The notes under the pieces: model-generated
What the model saw: the letters and a program-made list of their open reading frames with translations, nothing else
Database searches by the model: none
Told to the model about the DNA's origin: nothing
Program-made: the position numbers and the translations under genes
Part shown: positions 24,639 through 36,767 of the stretch, piece after piece
Layout of the letters: each line of letters begins with the position of its first letter
How positions within the stretch are numbered: the stretch's first letter is position 1
Origin: Mesocentrotus franciscanus
Lineage: Eukaryota; Echinodermata; Echinoidea; Camarodonta; Strongylocentrotidae
Direction: 5' to 3'
Assembly (NCBI GenBank): GCA_037976565.1
Contig: CP137668.1
Span: 22,358,251 to 22,422,250 of the forward strand
Length of the DNA stretch: 64,000 nt

Positions 24639-26670
24639 CAGGGAATGGAATGAACATAAGTAAAACATATTATTCCTAATTACATGTAATGCATTTATGA
24701 AAATTAAGAGAAGTCAACTTTCGAGACAACAATCATCATCACACAAGTACATGCAAGAAGAGATAAAAGGGAAGGTTAAAAGAAGGAAGACAAAAAGGAG
24801 AGAAATTTGAAGAGAGAGAAACAGAGATAGAGAGAGAGGGAGATGGAGAAAGAGGGAGGGAGAGGGGAAAAACTGCAAGTAAATATAACAATAACTGAAA
24901 TACAAAGAAAATCATATACATACAACCGTAGAATTAAGACATGCAGGCTGATATAGTGACATTTATTTATTGACTCAAAATTTAGATAAAGATCTGCAAG
25001 AAAGTGTAAGGGGGGGGGGGTGAGAGTTACTTCAAGATTCTGGCAAGGTAAGGGATGGTGGATTTACGATATCTTTCAGTATTACATTTAATTGTCGGAA
25101 AACTTTGTGATTCATGCCTCTCCAGTCATGGGCGCGACTTCACTGACGCCATTTAAATCCCAAATCCTGACCTCCGCAACGTCGCGATCGCAAGCTATAA
25201 ACAAGCTAGAATACACGTGCCTATTAGGCACTGATCAAAACAAGTTCGGCTCAAACCCCAAAAATTAAAAAAATTAAAAAAATTAATTGCAATAATATCG
25301 GACAAATTTTACCATCTAAATAACGAAATAAATACATATTATAGTATTCTAATTTCTTTATTCAGGAAAATTAGGAATTTTATTATTTACCCCATTAAAA
25401 ATAAACATTTATAATAACGGTAATCGAACGAGCCTGGGCTGCTTTCTCTGTGTATTATAACGTATACATCGGTAAATTCAAGATGGCAGCTTTCATGACT
25501 CGTAACATCAGACAACCGTCTCGGCAAATCTTTAAAAAATATCATTTATTTTCAAATTGAAAACATGATTCTTGTAAAACTGCAAGTAAAACACGATTAA
25601 AAACGGAAATATGAATGTAAGTACTAAAATAGTTACGTTTAAAGCAGTTTTTTATGTGAAATACGTGCCAGTCGGAAGCAGTGTTTTTCATCAGGGGTGG
25701 GGCAGAAGTCCTCCGTGTTGGTCGGGCCCACCCGGCCGACCACCGTAGCTATTAGGCTGCTTGCTATTATATTACCGAACCCCGAACCGAACCAAGTTCG
25801 GGTAAAAAATTGCCGAACTCTGCCGAACCGAACCGAACCCGAACATGGCGCCTGACTTACAGCACTACCTACAAGGGGAAACCTCAAAGTGGAAATATAC
25901 TATTTTTAGACATTGATGTATATACCTGTACATTGTAAATATACCTGTACATTGTAATTACATTGGGGATGATTTCAATATTTGTGTCTCTCTTTACATG
26001 GCCTAAGATACTGCTTAAGCATCGTACTTTGCAGACTTTGGGTGTGATGGTCTTAAAATCCGTTCTTGCGAGCAAATGAAACGAGCAAGCAAACATTCTG
26101 ACATTTGTGAGGTCGCAATGCAAAAATTACATCTTACAATCTCATCACGAAAGACTTAAAAAAAATTAATAAGTTACACAATAATATCAACTATAAATGC
26201 GACGGACCATAGAGAGCGATCTAGGGAGAAATTGAATAAAAAGTTGCTCTTGGTCATTTTCAATTAAGAGCATATGTTATTGAGAAAGAAAATGGGGCAC
26301 TTATCCGCAGGGTAAAGACACTTATTAGAAACGAAAAGGAGCATGTGTCAAAGTAACAAGGGAAATTATCAAAGGTGAAAAGGGGCACTCACCAGAGATG
26401 AAAAATGGCACTAATGAGAATGGAAAAGCGGCATTTATTATAAAGGAATAGGGTCGTTTGTAGAAGGAAAAGGGGAAGGGGCTCTTATAAAAAAAGGAAA
26501 GGGGAAATGGGCACCTCTCAGATTTGAATAGAGTCAATTATCAAAGGTGAAGGTGGCCCTTTTCAGAGTAAAAAGGGGCACTTCTTGTACATGAAAAGGG
26601 GCACTCACCAGAGATGAAAATGGGCAATCATGAGAATGGAAAAGGGGCATTTGTTGCAAAGGAAAAGAGG
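24003..26670 (+). mobile_element. Family B copy 4, split by family D
   Basis: GGGGCACCAACAAAAAAAGG at the left and, after 25875, CTCAAAGTGGAAATATACTA, TTTGTGAGGTCGCAATGC and GGGGCACT-type units up to about 26670 match family B. The left terminal repeat is lost. Confidence 0.75.
24070..25867 (+). mobile_element. Family D: hAT-like element, 1798 bases, with 8-bp target duplication
   Basis: CCTACAAG at 24062-24069 and 25868-25875 flank ends TAGTGCTGTAG and TTACAGCACTA. Both ends carry GAACC-type pentamer runs (CCGAACCGAACGG and CCGAACCGAACC). The interior has GA microsatellites at 24555-24640 and 24815-24870 and no transposase frame. An 8-bp duplication and TAG...CTA ends fit hAT. Confidence 0.85.
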
Positions 26671-27403
26671 GTATGTATTGTTACGATATATATGCGATAT
26701 CCGAATATCGGGTATCCGTAGTAGTTAAATAAATAACATGGCTACCATAACGAACTCTCTATTATCCTGAGTTATCTACCATTACCAAGGCCCTCAAAGT
26801 CATCATGGTGGCAAGCGGTGGGGACCTTGAAATCAACTATGACCTTTGAGGCCATATAGCACAACTTGATCTAGTTCACGACAGTTGAGAAGTATAATTA
26901 GAAGACAAATTTTCGAAAGCAAAATTGTGCCGTTCTGTCACATGTACATGACACATGTATGCAGTCGCATAATGTGTGCACCGTACAGCACAGGGTACCG
27001 TACCGAGATAGTGATGCTGCATTTTCCCGATTATTCGCACTGAATTGTGTTGTGTGTATGAGCATATAGGCATAGCTAAGCAGCCTGCTGAGAGATCAGC
27101 CTAACCAAGTTATAACTGTGCTCAATCACTGGCACAGGGGTCTGCATAATAACTAAACTAAAGTAAAATTAAATTAAACTAAATCAGAAGTGTGAACATT
27201 AAACCTGCTTTCAGATAACAAATATCTGATGTGTGAGGCAGTGGCGGATCTAGGGTGGGGGCCAGGGGGGCATGGGGCCACACACCCTAGCAAAAAAAAG
27301 AGAAGTAAACTAGATGGAACTTTGACTGCACGCAGTCGAAAATGATGCCTCTGCCATAGAGTGATTATACAAACCAAAATGGAAGCAATTTTAATATTCA
27401 AGT

Positions 27404-28195
27404 TTGATAGTAATCCATTAACAGGTTCTCAGAATATCGTGAATACAAGACATTTTTCATATATATATGGCTCTGCAAAATAAATTCCTGTCCTGAGTCT
27501 GATAGTAATCCATCTGTCGGTTCTAATTATAATGTGTTCACAAGCTATTTATATGCATACACAATGAGCCCCATGACCTTTGACCTCATGACCCCAAAAT
27601 CTAATCAGTTCATTGGCTCTGCAAGATATCGTACATAAACATGTCTTGAGTTTGATGGTAATCTGTCTATCGGTTCTCGAGATAATGCGGTCACAACCTT
27701 TTTTTTAATACCTAATAAGCCCCACGACTTTTGACCTTTGACCTCATGACCCTAAAATTTAATCAGTTCATTGGCTTTGCAAGATACGTACATGTCTAGA
27801 GTTTGATGGTAATCCGTCCACTGGTTCTAATGATAGTGTGATCACAAGCTATTTTTGCATACATAATAAGCCCTGTGACCTTTGACCTCCGACCTCGTGA
27901 CCCCAAAACCTAATCAGTTCATTGGCTTTGCAAGATACATACATGACCCAAGTTTGGCGGGTATCCATCAATCGGTTCTTGAGATAACGCGATCACGAGC
28001 TATTTTTGCATACATAATGAGCCGTGACCTTTGACCTTCGACCACATGACCCCAAAATCTAATAAGCTCATTAGCTCTGCAAGATACATACATGACTCAA
28101 GTTTGGCGATAATCCATCAATCGGTTCTTGACATACGGACGGACGGACAACCAGAAAACATAATGCTACTTTGTAGCGGAGGCATAAAAACAAAG
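27404..28195 (+). repeat. Tandem array of about 140-150-base units with TGACCTTTGACCT, five units plus tail
   Basis: Units share CAGTTCATTGGCT, AAGATA, CAAGTTTG..GGTAATCC and CACAAGCTATTT. The tail is ACGGACGGACGGACAACC with GTAGCGGAGGCATAA. This is the same architecture as the arrays at 19205 and 23120, in a third sequence variant. Confidence 0.85.
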
Positions 28196-28225
28196 ATGGT
28201 AACCACAATTTTACCTCTTTTTTTT

Positions 28226-28288
28226 TTTGCTCAAGGGTGGGGGTAGGGGTTATTGAGAAAAAAATATCACTACCCCCTTGAGCAAAAA
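28226..28288. other. Imperfect hairpin TTGCTCAAGG...CCTTGAGCAA
   Basis: TTGCTCAAGGGTGGGGGTAG and CTACCCCCTTGAGCAA pair across about 25 bases. Its source is not recognised. Confidence 0.55.
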
Positions 28289-28689
28289 TAGTTTTCACTC
28301 GAAAATCAGACAGTCGTTCAAAAGCAGTACGATACAGTTATTGCATCAAATCAATTCATTGAAACTTATTTATTTAAGTAGATAAATGCTTTCTTTTTGA
28401 ATGGGTAATTAATGGGTAAATATGAAGCAGGAAGCCTGAAACCTTAATCAATGATATATAAGCCAGTAAGCCTACTAAATAAACTCAACAAATTGTATAC
28501 TTTTATGAATTAATGAAAAAGAAGCCCCTGAAAAGAGTAGCCCCCGAAATGGAAAAAGGAGCCCCCGAAATGGAAAAAGGAGCTCCCGAAAAAATTTCCA
28601 AAAAATTTAATATGGAGCCCCCGAAATAAAATTTAAAAAATTGTTCACTGGTCTGCCGACTCTCTATTATCCTGAGTTATCTACCATTA

Positions 28690-29010
28690 CCAAGACCCTC
28701 AAATAAAAAGGACTTATCAGAGGTGAAAAGGGGCACTTCTCATATCTGAAAAGGGGCACTCATGAGAATGGAAAAGGGGCGCCTGTCGAAGGAAAATGGA
28801 AAGGGGCCCTTATTAAAAAGGAAAAGGGGCACTTAACAGAAGGAAAAGGGGTCACATATCAAAATTTAAAAAGGCATTTATCAGAGGTGAAAAGGGGCAA
28901 TTATTCAAAAGGGAAAGGGGCACTTCTTACAAAGGAAAAGGGACACTTGTCAAAGTAAAAGGGGCACCTCTTAGATTTGAATATGGGCAATTATCAGAGA
29001 TAAAGGGTTG
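28690..29010 (+). mobile_element. Family B fragment (GGGGCACTT array)
   Basis: About ten units of GAAAAGGGGCACTTATCAGA type. It is preceded by ACTCTCTATTATCCTGAGTT, which also stands at 26745 just after copy 4, so the two regions share a duplicated junction of roughly 50 bases. Confidence 0.7.
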
Positions 29011-30655
29011 AATGAATGAATTTGGTTCAAATGAACATATTATTGGAAGCATATGCGATTTTATAATATGCAATAATCGTTGTCGCGGTTGATGTAAAGT
29101 AAAGTGATGAAATTGTAAATAATAAACTCTTTATGTTGTATAGAGCCCTCTCAAGACTGATATTTCTTTAGCTTTAAAACAATGTTTCTTGACTACAATC
29201 TACCGATTTGCTATTCCCGTTTGGAAATTATATATCAGAACTGCATATTCTAGGATTTTCATGGTCGCAGCTACCATGGAATGGCCTTTGGTGCTATTTG
29301 AAATATTTGAAATTTACCAGGAGCATCGGCCGGTAAATTTTGATTATCAATTTGCTCAAAAAGCAGAAGTGTTTTAGGAGTTAAATTTTACAGTGCTTAT
29401 AGTACATCAACAGGCCACAGGGGCATCCAAATATATCAACATTTTAAAGAATTAGTCTAGATCTACTATCCATCCAATTTTCAAAATTTCCCAAAACTTT
29501 GCATTACCTTTAGGCTATTTAAGGGAGATACATTTTTGAAATTGCTGAATCTTGGCAATTTTCCTCAAAAAATAAAAACATGACAGAATCAATTAATTTT
29601 GAATCTTTATTAATATATGGCCTCTGACCTGAAATGTGCCGTGAATTATCATTGGTAGGTACTCCATGCCACTTATAATCTCACTTATCATCGGTACATG
29701 TAGGTCTAGTAGACTAGAAATAGGCTTAGTTATAGCAATTAAAAAAATAATAATTATAATTAAAAACATTACGACTGTCGAACATCTGAAAGGATTCTAG
29801 ACTATAGAACACGGAGAATGAGCTTGAATATAAATGTGAACTATAGAGTATAGCTTTGGTATATTATGACTCTTTAGGAGCGCTGGAACCATCTGACATC
29901 ATTCATGAATCATAAGGGAGAATAATATAGTTCGACGTACGTATGTATTCATTACCATAGGCTAAATGTACAAGACATATTCGCACTTGTAGTTGTAAAA
30001 CGACAAAGAGAATCCGCAATCCAATGATTGCCGCGCCATAAAATGACAATGATTTGTTTTGCTTACTTTTCCTGGTATTCTGTGTATACAGATCGATGAA
30101 AGATCTGGAGGATTCAAAGTCGCAAAGAGTTGAAATAACAGGTACACAGCTCAGCAATTCCGTCTTGTGGAGGTTGTTGTCGAACAGCCTACGTGAGAAA
30201 ACCCAATGGCATCTATCTCAACTAACTAGCTATAGCTAGCAGCCGACGCACACACTAGATTAAACCGCATCTAGGAAAACACCATCTGCACCGTACCACC
30301 AGAGACAAATAGTCTTATAAAGAATACCCAATCCATCCATCGTCAAATTATAACTTGTTTTTTTTCATTCGTATAGATCTCTTTATATAATTATAAGTAA
30401 TATACTTTTTTTGTTTTAATCCGTAAAAAAATTGATTTTTTAGAGCTGTGGAGACATGTGACTATTGATTAATTGAAACGGTACAAAATGTAAGGTGTTT
30501 ATTTTTACAGACCATTAACATTTGGCTCTCGATCTTGCGCGCGCCTGCTCGGAGCCGGAGAAAGGGAAAATCAACATAATTCGCACGCATGCGTGGTAGC
30601 GCTCTGGTACATGGTGATGGATAATCGGTAACCTTTTCCCTTTAGAGGGTGATAG
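29011..30655. other. Intergenic stretch without recognised genes
   Basis: AT-rich. A 62-codon frame at 29189-29377 has no recognised domain. Nothing else is supported. Confidence 0.5.
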
Positions 30656-30738
30656 CAGGCGCGAATCCAGGATTTCTTAGGGGGTGGCCCAAATTTGAAA
30701 TCATACGAGCCAAATATTGGTACGTAATGGTGACCATG
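30656..30738 (-). mobile_element. Family A right-end fragment
   Basis: CAGGCGCGAATCCAGGATTT and the bases after it are the reverse complement of the right end of the family A copies at 40190-40272 and 57815-57896. A second hAT-like end, CAGTGGCGTATCTGG, begins at about 30739 without a visible partner. Confidence 0.7.
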
Positions 30739-31461
30739 CAGTGGCGTATCTGGCGCTTGGTCTCGTTGGGGGTGCAGGGGAAGATCCAGCCGGCGGCGAG
30801 GGGCGGGGGCAATTCGTGAGAAAATATTTAGCGGCGCGTTAGCGCCGCGTTCCGCGTTTGCGCGGACAGGGGTAATCCGAGGGGGGATGTGCCCCCCTTT
30901 GAAGCTGAAGAAAAATCGAATTTTCAAACTCAATTTGTACGATTCGGTGTATACATTTTTGCCAGGATATCATTTAAAATTTGTGAATTTTTCCAGCATA
31001 AATTTATGATAAGCCTTGGATTTCTTGGAGGTTCTCCTGGGGAAAAGACTGTAAACACAAGAAGTGGGACTATGTGTGCAGCCCGCATGGTTATAGCACG
31101 TCGGTGTAAGAAACAGTTTAGGAGGCTGGTATTCATGACCCGGGTACCTCTAGGTGTAAGTGTTTACTATTGATACTGTAATGATACATGTATAACTAAA
31201 CACAGCAATGATTCCCTCAACTCAAGATCAAGAGTCTAACGTTAATTCTCTTTATTTCATTTCTAAATAAGATCTTCAATTGCAACAATGTTGACAACCA
31301 AAATAATAATTGAGAAGGCACAGTTTCCTAGTAGTCTACCTCAGGTATCACTGATTGTCAAAATCAGTCATGCAGTACAAGACTAGAACAGCAGTTGGGT
31401 TGGGCCGACAGCAATCACTGGCGTCGGGCTTCAGTTTAATTCAACAGCTTTAAACACCTTA

Positions 31462-33515
31462 CATCAGGCCCCGCGGAACGTTTTTCAACTTGGGGGCTAA
31501 AGTATTTACGATCAGGTAGAGCGGAGTGTAAATTGGCGTGGGGTCCATGGGCATAGGGGCTTTAGCAGGCAAGGGGCAGCGGAGCGTCATTCAAAGTGGG
31601 AAGGGGGAGCACCCCCCAAAATGGCACTTCCCAGGAAAAGGGGGCACCTACAAAGGGAAACCTCAAAGCGAAAATATACAATTTTTTAGACATTGGTATA
31701 TACCCCTTCATTGTGATTATATTATCAGGCATGATTTCAATGTTTGTTCCTCTCTTTACATGGTCCAAGATATTATTATAAAGCATCATAAATGTACTTT
31801 GCAGTTGGGTTTGATGGTATGAATATAAAAAAATTGAGATTTGTGAGGTTGCAGTGCAAAAATTTACATTTTATAAAGGGGAAAAACCAATCTTGATGGG
31901 GTTTTAAGAACAATCTAATCATGAAAGACTGAATATATCTTTAATAAGAAACATAATTATATCAACTTTAATTACGTGCGAGCGTAGCGAGCTAGATTTG
32001 GGTGAAATTAAAGAAAAAGTTGCTCTTAATCACTTTAAATTAGGAGCACTCTTTATAGGGAAAGGAAAAGGGGCACACATCCAAAGGGAAAAGGACAATT
32101 ATTAGAAAAGAAAAAGGGCACATGTCAAAGTAAAAAGGGGAATTACCAGAGTTGAAAATGGGACACTCCTTGCAACGGAAAAGGGGCACTTATTACAAAG
32201 GAAAGGTGCCATTATCAGAAGAAAAATGGCACTAATAAAAAAGATAAGGGGCACGTGTCAAAATAAAAGGGGTACTTATCAGAGATGAAAAGGGGCACTT
32301 ATTACAGAGTTAAAGGGGACACCTCTCAAATTTGAATAAGGGCACTCATCGGAGATGAAAAGAGGAAACACTTTGAAAAGAGGCACTTGTCAAAATATAA
32401 GGGACACTTCTCAGATTTGAAAAGAGGCAATTATAAGAGATGAAGGGGCATTTATCCGAGATGGTAAGTGGCAATAACCTGAGATGAATAGGGGCACTCG
32501 TGAGAATAGAAAGGGGCACTTATTACAAAGGAAAATGGGCACGTGTCGAAGGAAAATGGGCATCTATGAGATTTAATTAGAGGGATTTATCATAGCATAG
32601 GTGTCAGAAGTGGCATTTTTGAGAAGGGGGAAGTGGCTCCTATTAATAAAGAAAAGAGGCATTTATCAGAAGGAAAAATGGCACTTATTACAAAGGAAAA
32701 TGGGCACGCGTCGAAGGAAAATGGGCATCTATGAGATTTAATAAGATGGATCTATCATAGGTGTCAGAAGTAGCATTTATCAGAGATGAAAAGAGGGCAT
32801 ACACTTTGAAAAGTGGCACTTGTCAAAATATAAGGGACACTTCTCAGATTTGAAAAGAGGCAATTATAAGAGGTGAAGGGGCACATATCAGAGATGGTAA
32901 GGGGCAATAACCTGAGATGAATAGGGGCACTCGTGAGAATAGAAAGGGGCACTTATTACAAAGGAAAATGGGCACGTTTCGAAGGAAAATGGGCATCTAT
33001 GAGATTTAATTAGAGGGAACTATCATAGGTGTCAGAAGTGGCATTTATGAGAAGGGGGAAGTGGCTCTTATTAAAAAAGAAAAGGGGCATTTATCAGAAG
33101 GAAAAATGGCACTTATTAGAAAGAAAAAGGGGGCACGTGTCAAAATAAAAAAGAGGCACTTAATTGACACTTATTACAAAAGAAAAGGGCACTTGTTAAA
33201 GTAAATTGAGCACCTCTCATATTTGAATAGGGGCAATTTTCATAGGTGCAGGCGGTACTTAATTATCAGAGGTGGTAAGGGGCACTTATAAGAATGTGGA
33301 ACGGACAACTATTAGAAATAAAAAAAGGGGTACTTATCTGAAGGGGGAAATTTTCCTATGTAAAAAAAGGGGCACTTTAGGGATACCTGAAAAAGTGTGG
33401 GGGCACTGTGCCCCCCTGCCCCCGGCTCCGCCGCCTCTGGGTTTTAAGCATTTAATTACGGTCAGATGAGCATATTTTGATATCTTATTTGTGACACTGG
33501 CAGATCACTTTAATT
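31462..33515 (-). mobile_element. Family A fragment interrupted by family B copy 2
   Basis: 31462-31557 is the reverse complement of GATCGTAAATACTTAAGCCT and its neighbours near the family A right end. 33440-33515 is the reverse complement of the family A satellite (TATCAAAATATGCTCATCTG). The family B copy lies between. Confidence 0.75.
31566..33439 (+). mobile_element. Family B copy 2: hAT-like element, about 1.87 kb
   Basis: The left end is near CAGGCAAGGGGCAGCGGAGC and the right end CCGGCTCCGCCGCCTCTG. Imperfect 8-bp flanks GGCTTTAG (31558-31565) and GGTTTTAA (33440-33447) fit an aged duplication. The interior is CTACAAAGGGAAACCTCAAA, then a 1.3-kb array of degenerate GGGGCACTTAT units. 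Confidence 0.75.
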
Positions 33516-33858
33516 TTTGTCGTGACGTAAATCATGGTCTGAAGCAATATTTCATTCAAATGAGACACTTGCAAAAGATTAGAAAAATTAACGTTCACAC
33601 TTTTATTTTTATGAGTACATTTTATATGTGAAAAATTAATTTCTGTTTAAAATATAATACAAGCGAGTACCGTGTCATCTCTTCCTATCATATAGGCCTA
33701 TTTCTAAAGTTTGTGGCAGATTTGTTTTGTAGAGCAATATTATAATAGGCAAGGGTCGCGCTAAGTTGCGTTTTTGCGTCCCGTCCTCGTCTTTTTTTCC
33801 GTACCGCTGATCCGTCGCCGAGGTTATTTCGACGACTTGAATAGAGGCGACATATGAC

Positions 33859-35543
33859 CAGGGGCGGCCGAGCAACTTCTAAAGTGGGGGGGGGGCACCA
33901 AGAAAAAAGGGCACCTACAAAGGGAAATCTCAAAGCGAAAATATACAACTTTGTAGACATTGGTATATACGGTATACCTTACATTGTGATTACATTATCA
34001 GGGATGATTTCAATATTTGTTTCACTTTATAAACCATAAAAAAAATTGCGAGCGAGCGAAGCGAAAATTTTTAAGATTTGTGAGGTCGCAACGCGAAAAA
34101 TTACATCTTATAAAGAGGAAAAAACAACCCTGATGGGGTTATAAGCACATTCTCATAACGGAAGACTGAAAAGACCTTGGATAAGTAACATAACTATATC
34201 ATCTATAGATGCGTGCGAGCGTAGCGAGCGAGCTTTGGGGGAAATTGCTCTTAGTCGCTTGAAATTAGGGCGCAGCGAGCGAGGAAAAATTTTAAGATTT
34301 ATGAGGTCGCAGCGCGAAAAATTACATCTTATAAAGAAGAAAAAAAAAAACAATCCTGATGGGGTTATAAGCACATTCTCATAACGGAAGCCTGAAATGA
34401 CCTTTGATAAGTAACATAACTATATCATCTATAGATGCGCGCGAGCGTAGCGAGCGAGCTTTGGGGGAAATTGCTCTTAGTCGCTGAAAAATTAGGGCGC
34501 GTTTACTGATGAGAGGAAAAGGGGACACTTATCAGAAAAAAGGAGCATGTGTCAAAGTACAAAGAATAATTATCAGAGGTGAAAATGGGGCACTTCTTAC
34601 ACCCTCAAAAAGAGGCACTCACCAGGGATGAAAAAAGTCAGTCATGAGAACAGGAAATGGGCATTTTTCGACGGAAAAGGGGCCTCCATCAGATTTTGAT
34701 AGGGGCATTTATAAGAGGTGAAAAGGGGCATTTATGAAAAGGGGATAGGTCCCTTATTAGAAAGGAAAAGGGGCACGTATCATTGTTAAAAGGAAAATTA
34801 TCATAGGTGAAAAGAGGCACCTATCGCACCTGAAAAGGGGCAATGACCAGATATGAAAAGGGGCACTTATAATAAAGGAAAATGTGCATTAGTTGAAAGA
34901 AAATGGGCACGGATCAGATTTCAAAGGGGAATTTATCGGAGGTGAAGGGGGCACTTATCTGAAGTAAAAAGCAGTAACTTCTCGCACCTGAAAAGGGTCA
35001 TTTACCAGAGAAGGGGCACTTATGAGAAGGGGAAGGGGCTCTTTTTTAATGGGGCACTTATCATTAGGTAAAAGGGCACTTATTAGAAAGGAAAAGGGGC
35101 ACATGTGAACATATAAGGTGCGCTTATCCGAGTTAAAATGGGAGGAGTTATTAAAAGGGGAAGGGGCACTTCTTACAAAGGAAAAGGGGCACTTGTCAAT
35201 GTAAAAGAGGCACCTTTCAGATTAAAATAGGGCAGTTAACAAAAGTGAAAAGAGGAACTTCTCGTACCTAAAAAGGGGCACTTACTAGAGATTAAAAAGG
35301 GCACTTATGAGAATGGAAAATGGACACTTATTGCAAAGGAAAATGGGAACTTGTCGAAGTAAAAGGGGCACGTGTCCAAATAAAAGGGGCACTTATCAGA
35401 GTTGAAAAGGGGAAGGAGCACTTTTACAAATGAATAGGGGCACTTGTCAAAGTTAAAGGGGCACTTTTCCTATGTAAAAATGGGCACTTTTCGGGTGCTT
35501 GAAAAAGTGGGGGCACTGTGCCCCCCCCGGAGGGCCGCCTCTG
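33859..35543 (+). mobile_element. Family B copy 1: hAT-like element, 1685 bases, near-perfect 8-bp duplication
   Basis: CATATGAC (33851-33858) and CATCTGAC (35544-35551) flank CAGGGGCGGCCGAG...GGAGGGCCGCCTCTG. The interior holds a 221-base tandem duplication (ACATCTTATAAAG at about 34103 and 34324) with GCGAGCGTAGCGAGCGAGC, then the GGGGCACTTAT array from 34500. Confidence 0.85.
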
Positions 35544-35589
35544 CATCTGACTCGTAAACCGAATCGCGCCACACTGATCTTGTTTTCAG

Positions 35590-35800
35590 ATCATAAGCCG
35601 AGAGCTGGGAGGCAAGACCCTTTCGCCCCCCGATCTCCTTCTTCCCCCCCCCTTTTTTTTTCTTCTTTTCTTCTTCCTCTTCTTTTTCCCCTTTCTCTCC
35701 TCTTTCTCTTTCCCTTTCCCTTCTTTTCCTTCTCTCTCTCTCTCTCTCTTTCCCCTCTTTTTTAAATACTTTCTTTTTTGCCAGGGGTGGGGGCGGGGGA
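35590..35800 (-). mobile_element. Family A GA-module fragment, reversed
   Basis: The CT-rich stretch with GGCAAGACCCTTTCGCCCCC and TTGCCAGGGGTGGGGG is the complement of the family A left GA module. It has no terminal repeats. Confidence 0.6.
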
Positions 35801-36469
35801 GGGGTACAGAGGGGGCTAATGCCCCCAACAACTCAAGAGGGGCTTCTGTGTTTAAAACATGTTCAAGTAAGCTAAATTTCATAAAATTGTCACAGAATCA
35901 CATGAAAGCTACACTGAATATTTATTGACAAATAACTGATGATTTCCAAAACTACTTTGGTGTAAAATAAAAAATAGCTTACTCAAGCATGAGAGTATGG
36001 GGCTTTCCGTCGATCAGTGTTACCGTTAGTTTGTGTACTGCTGGTCCTGATTCAGATTCAGATTCAACTTCATTGTCCATATAATTATAATACAGTAATT
36101 GTTTTTTCCATTGGTGTTATATTACATGAACAAAATGTGGTACATGACTGTGTATCGTGTGCTGAGAGCCAGAATGGCGGTAACACTGTGTGAGAGTATA
36201 ATGATTAAACACCATCTCAGGATTCTCAGCAGACAGTTACATGAAAGATTACTGTTACATTAAGAATGCATTTATACATACATGTAGTAGCTATAGCTGG
36301 CATCTAGCTGTATCAGATTCTCAAGATGGAGTAAATAAGAGTCGGACTGGGTGTGCGAATGGAATAACAACAGATACATGTTATACAATATGTCAACACC
36401 GCTATTCCCTCCAATAGATAAAGAGCAAGCGAGAGTATGAAAGGAAAGGGAAGGGAGAAACTTTGGGAG

Positions 36470-36485
36470 GAGAAAGAGAGAGAGG

Positions 36486-36525
<40 letters not shown>

Positions 36526-36564
36526 CAGACAGACAGGGACAGAGACAGAGACATAGACAGAGAC

Positions 36565-36595
<31 letters not shown>

Positions 36596-36598
36596 TAT
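36470..36598. repeat. GA/GACA microsatellite
   Basis: (GA)n followed by GACAGA repeats. Confidence 0.9.
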
Positions 36599-36767
36599 AT
36601 ATCAATACATTTTGCTGTGAATACTGATGTACATTAATTAGCATATTTCCCAAGTAGAATGACTAAGTGTGAGGTGTATGGGAAAGCGAGAGATTAAAGG
36701 GAGATTGAATTATTCCTACTGTTCTCGGTCCCGCCCTTTTCTGTTATATACATCAACGACCAGCCGG

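Noticed and set aside
27238..27300. CAGTGGCGGATCTAGGG, a hAT-like left end
   Set aside because: No partner end or 8-bp duplication found; only a fragment.
29189..29377. 62-codon open frame
   Set aside because: No recognised domain, no splice context, expected length by chance in this composition.
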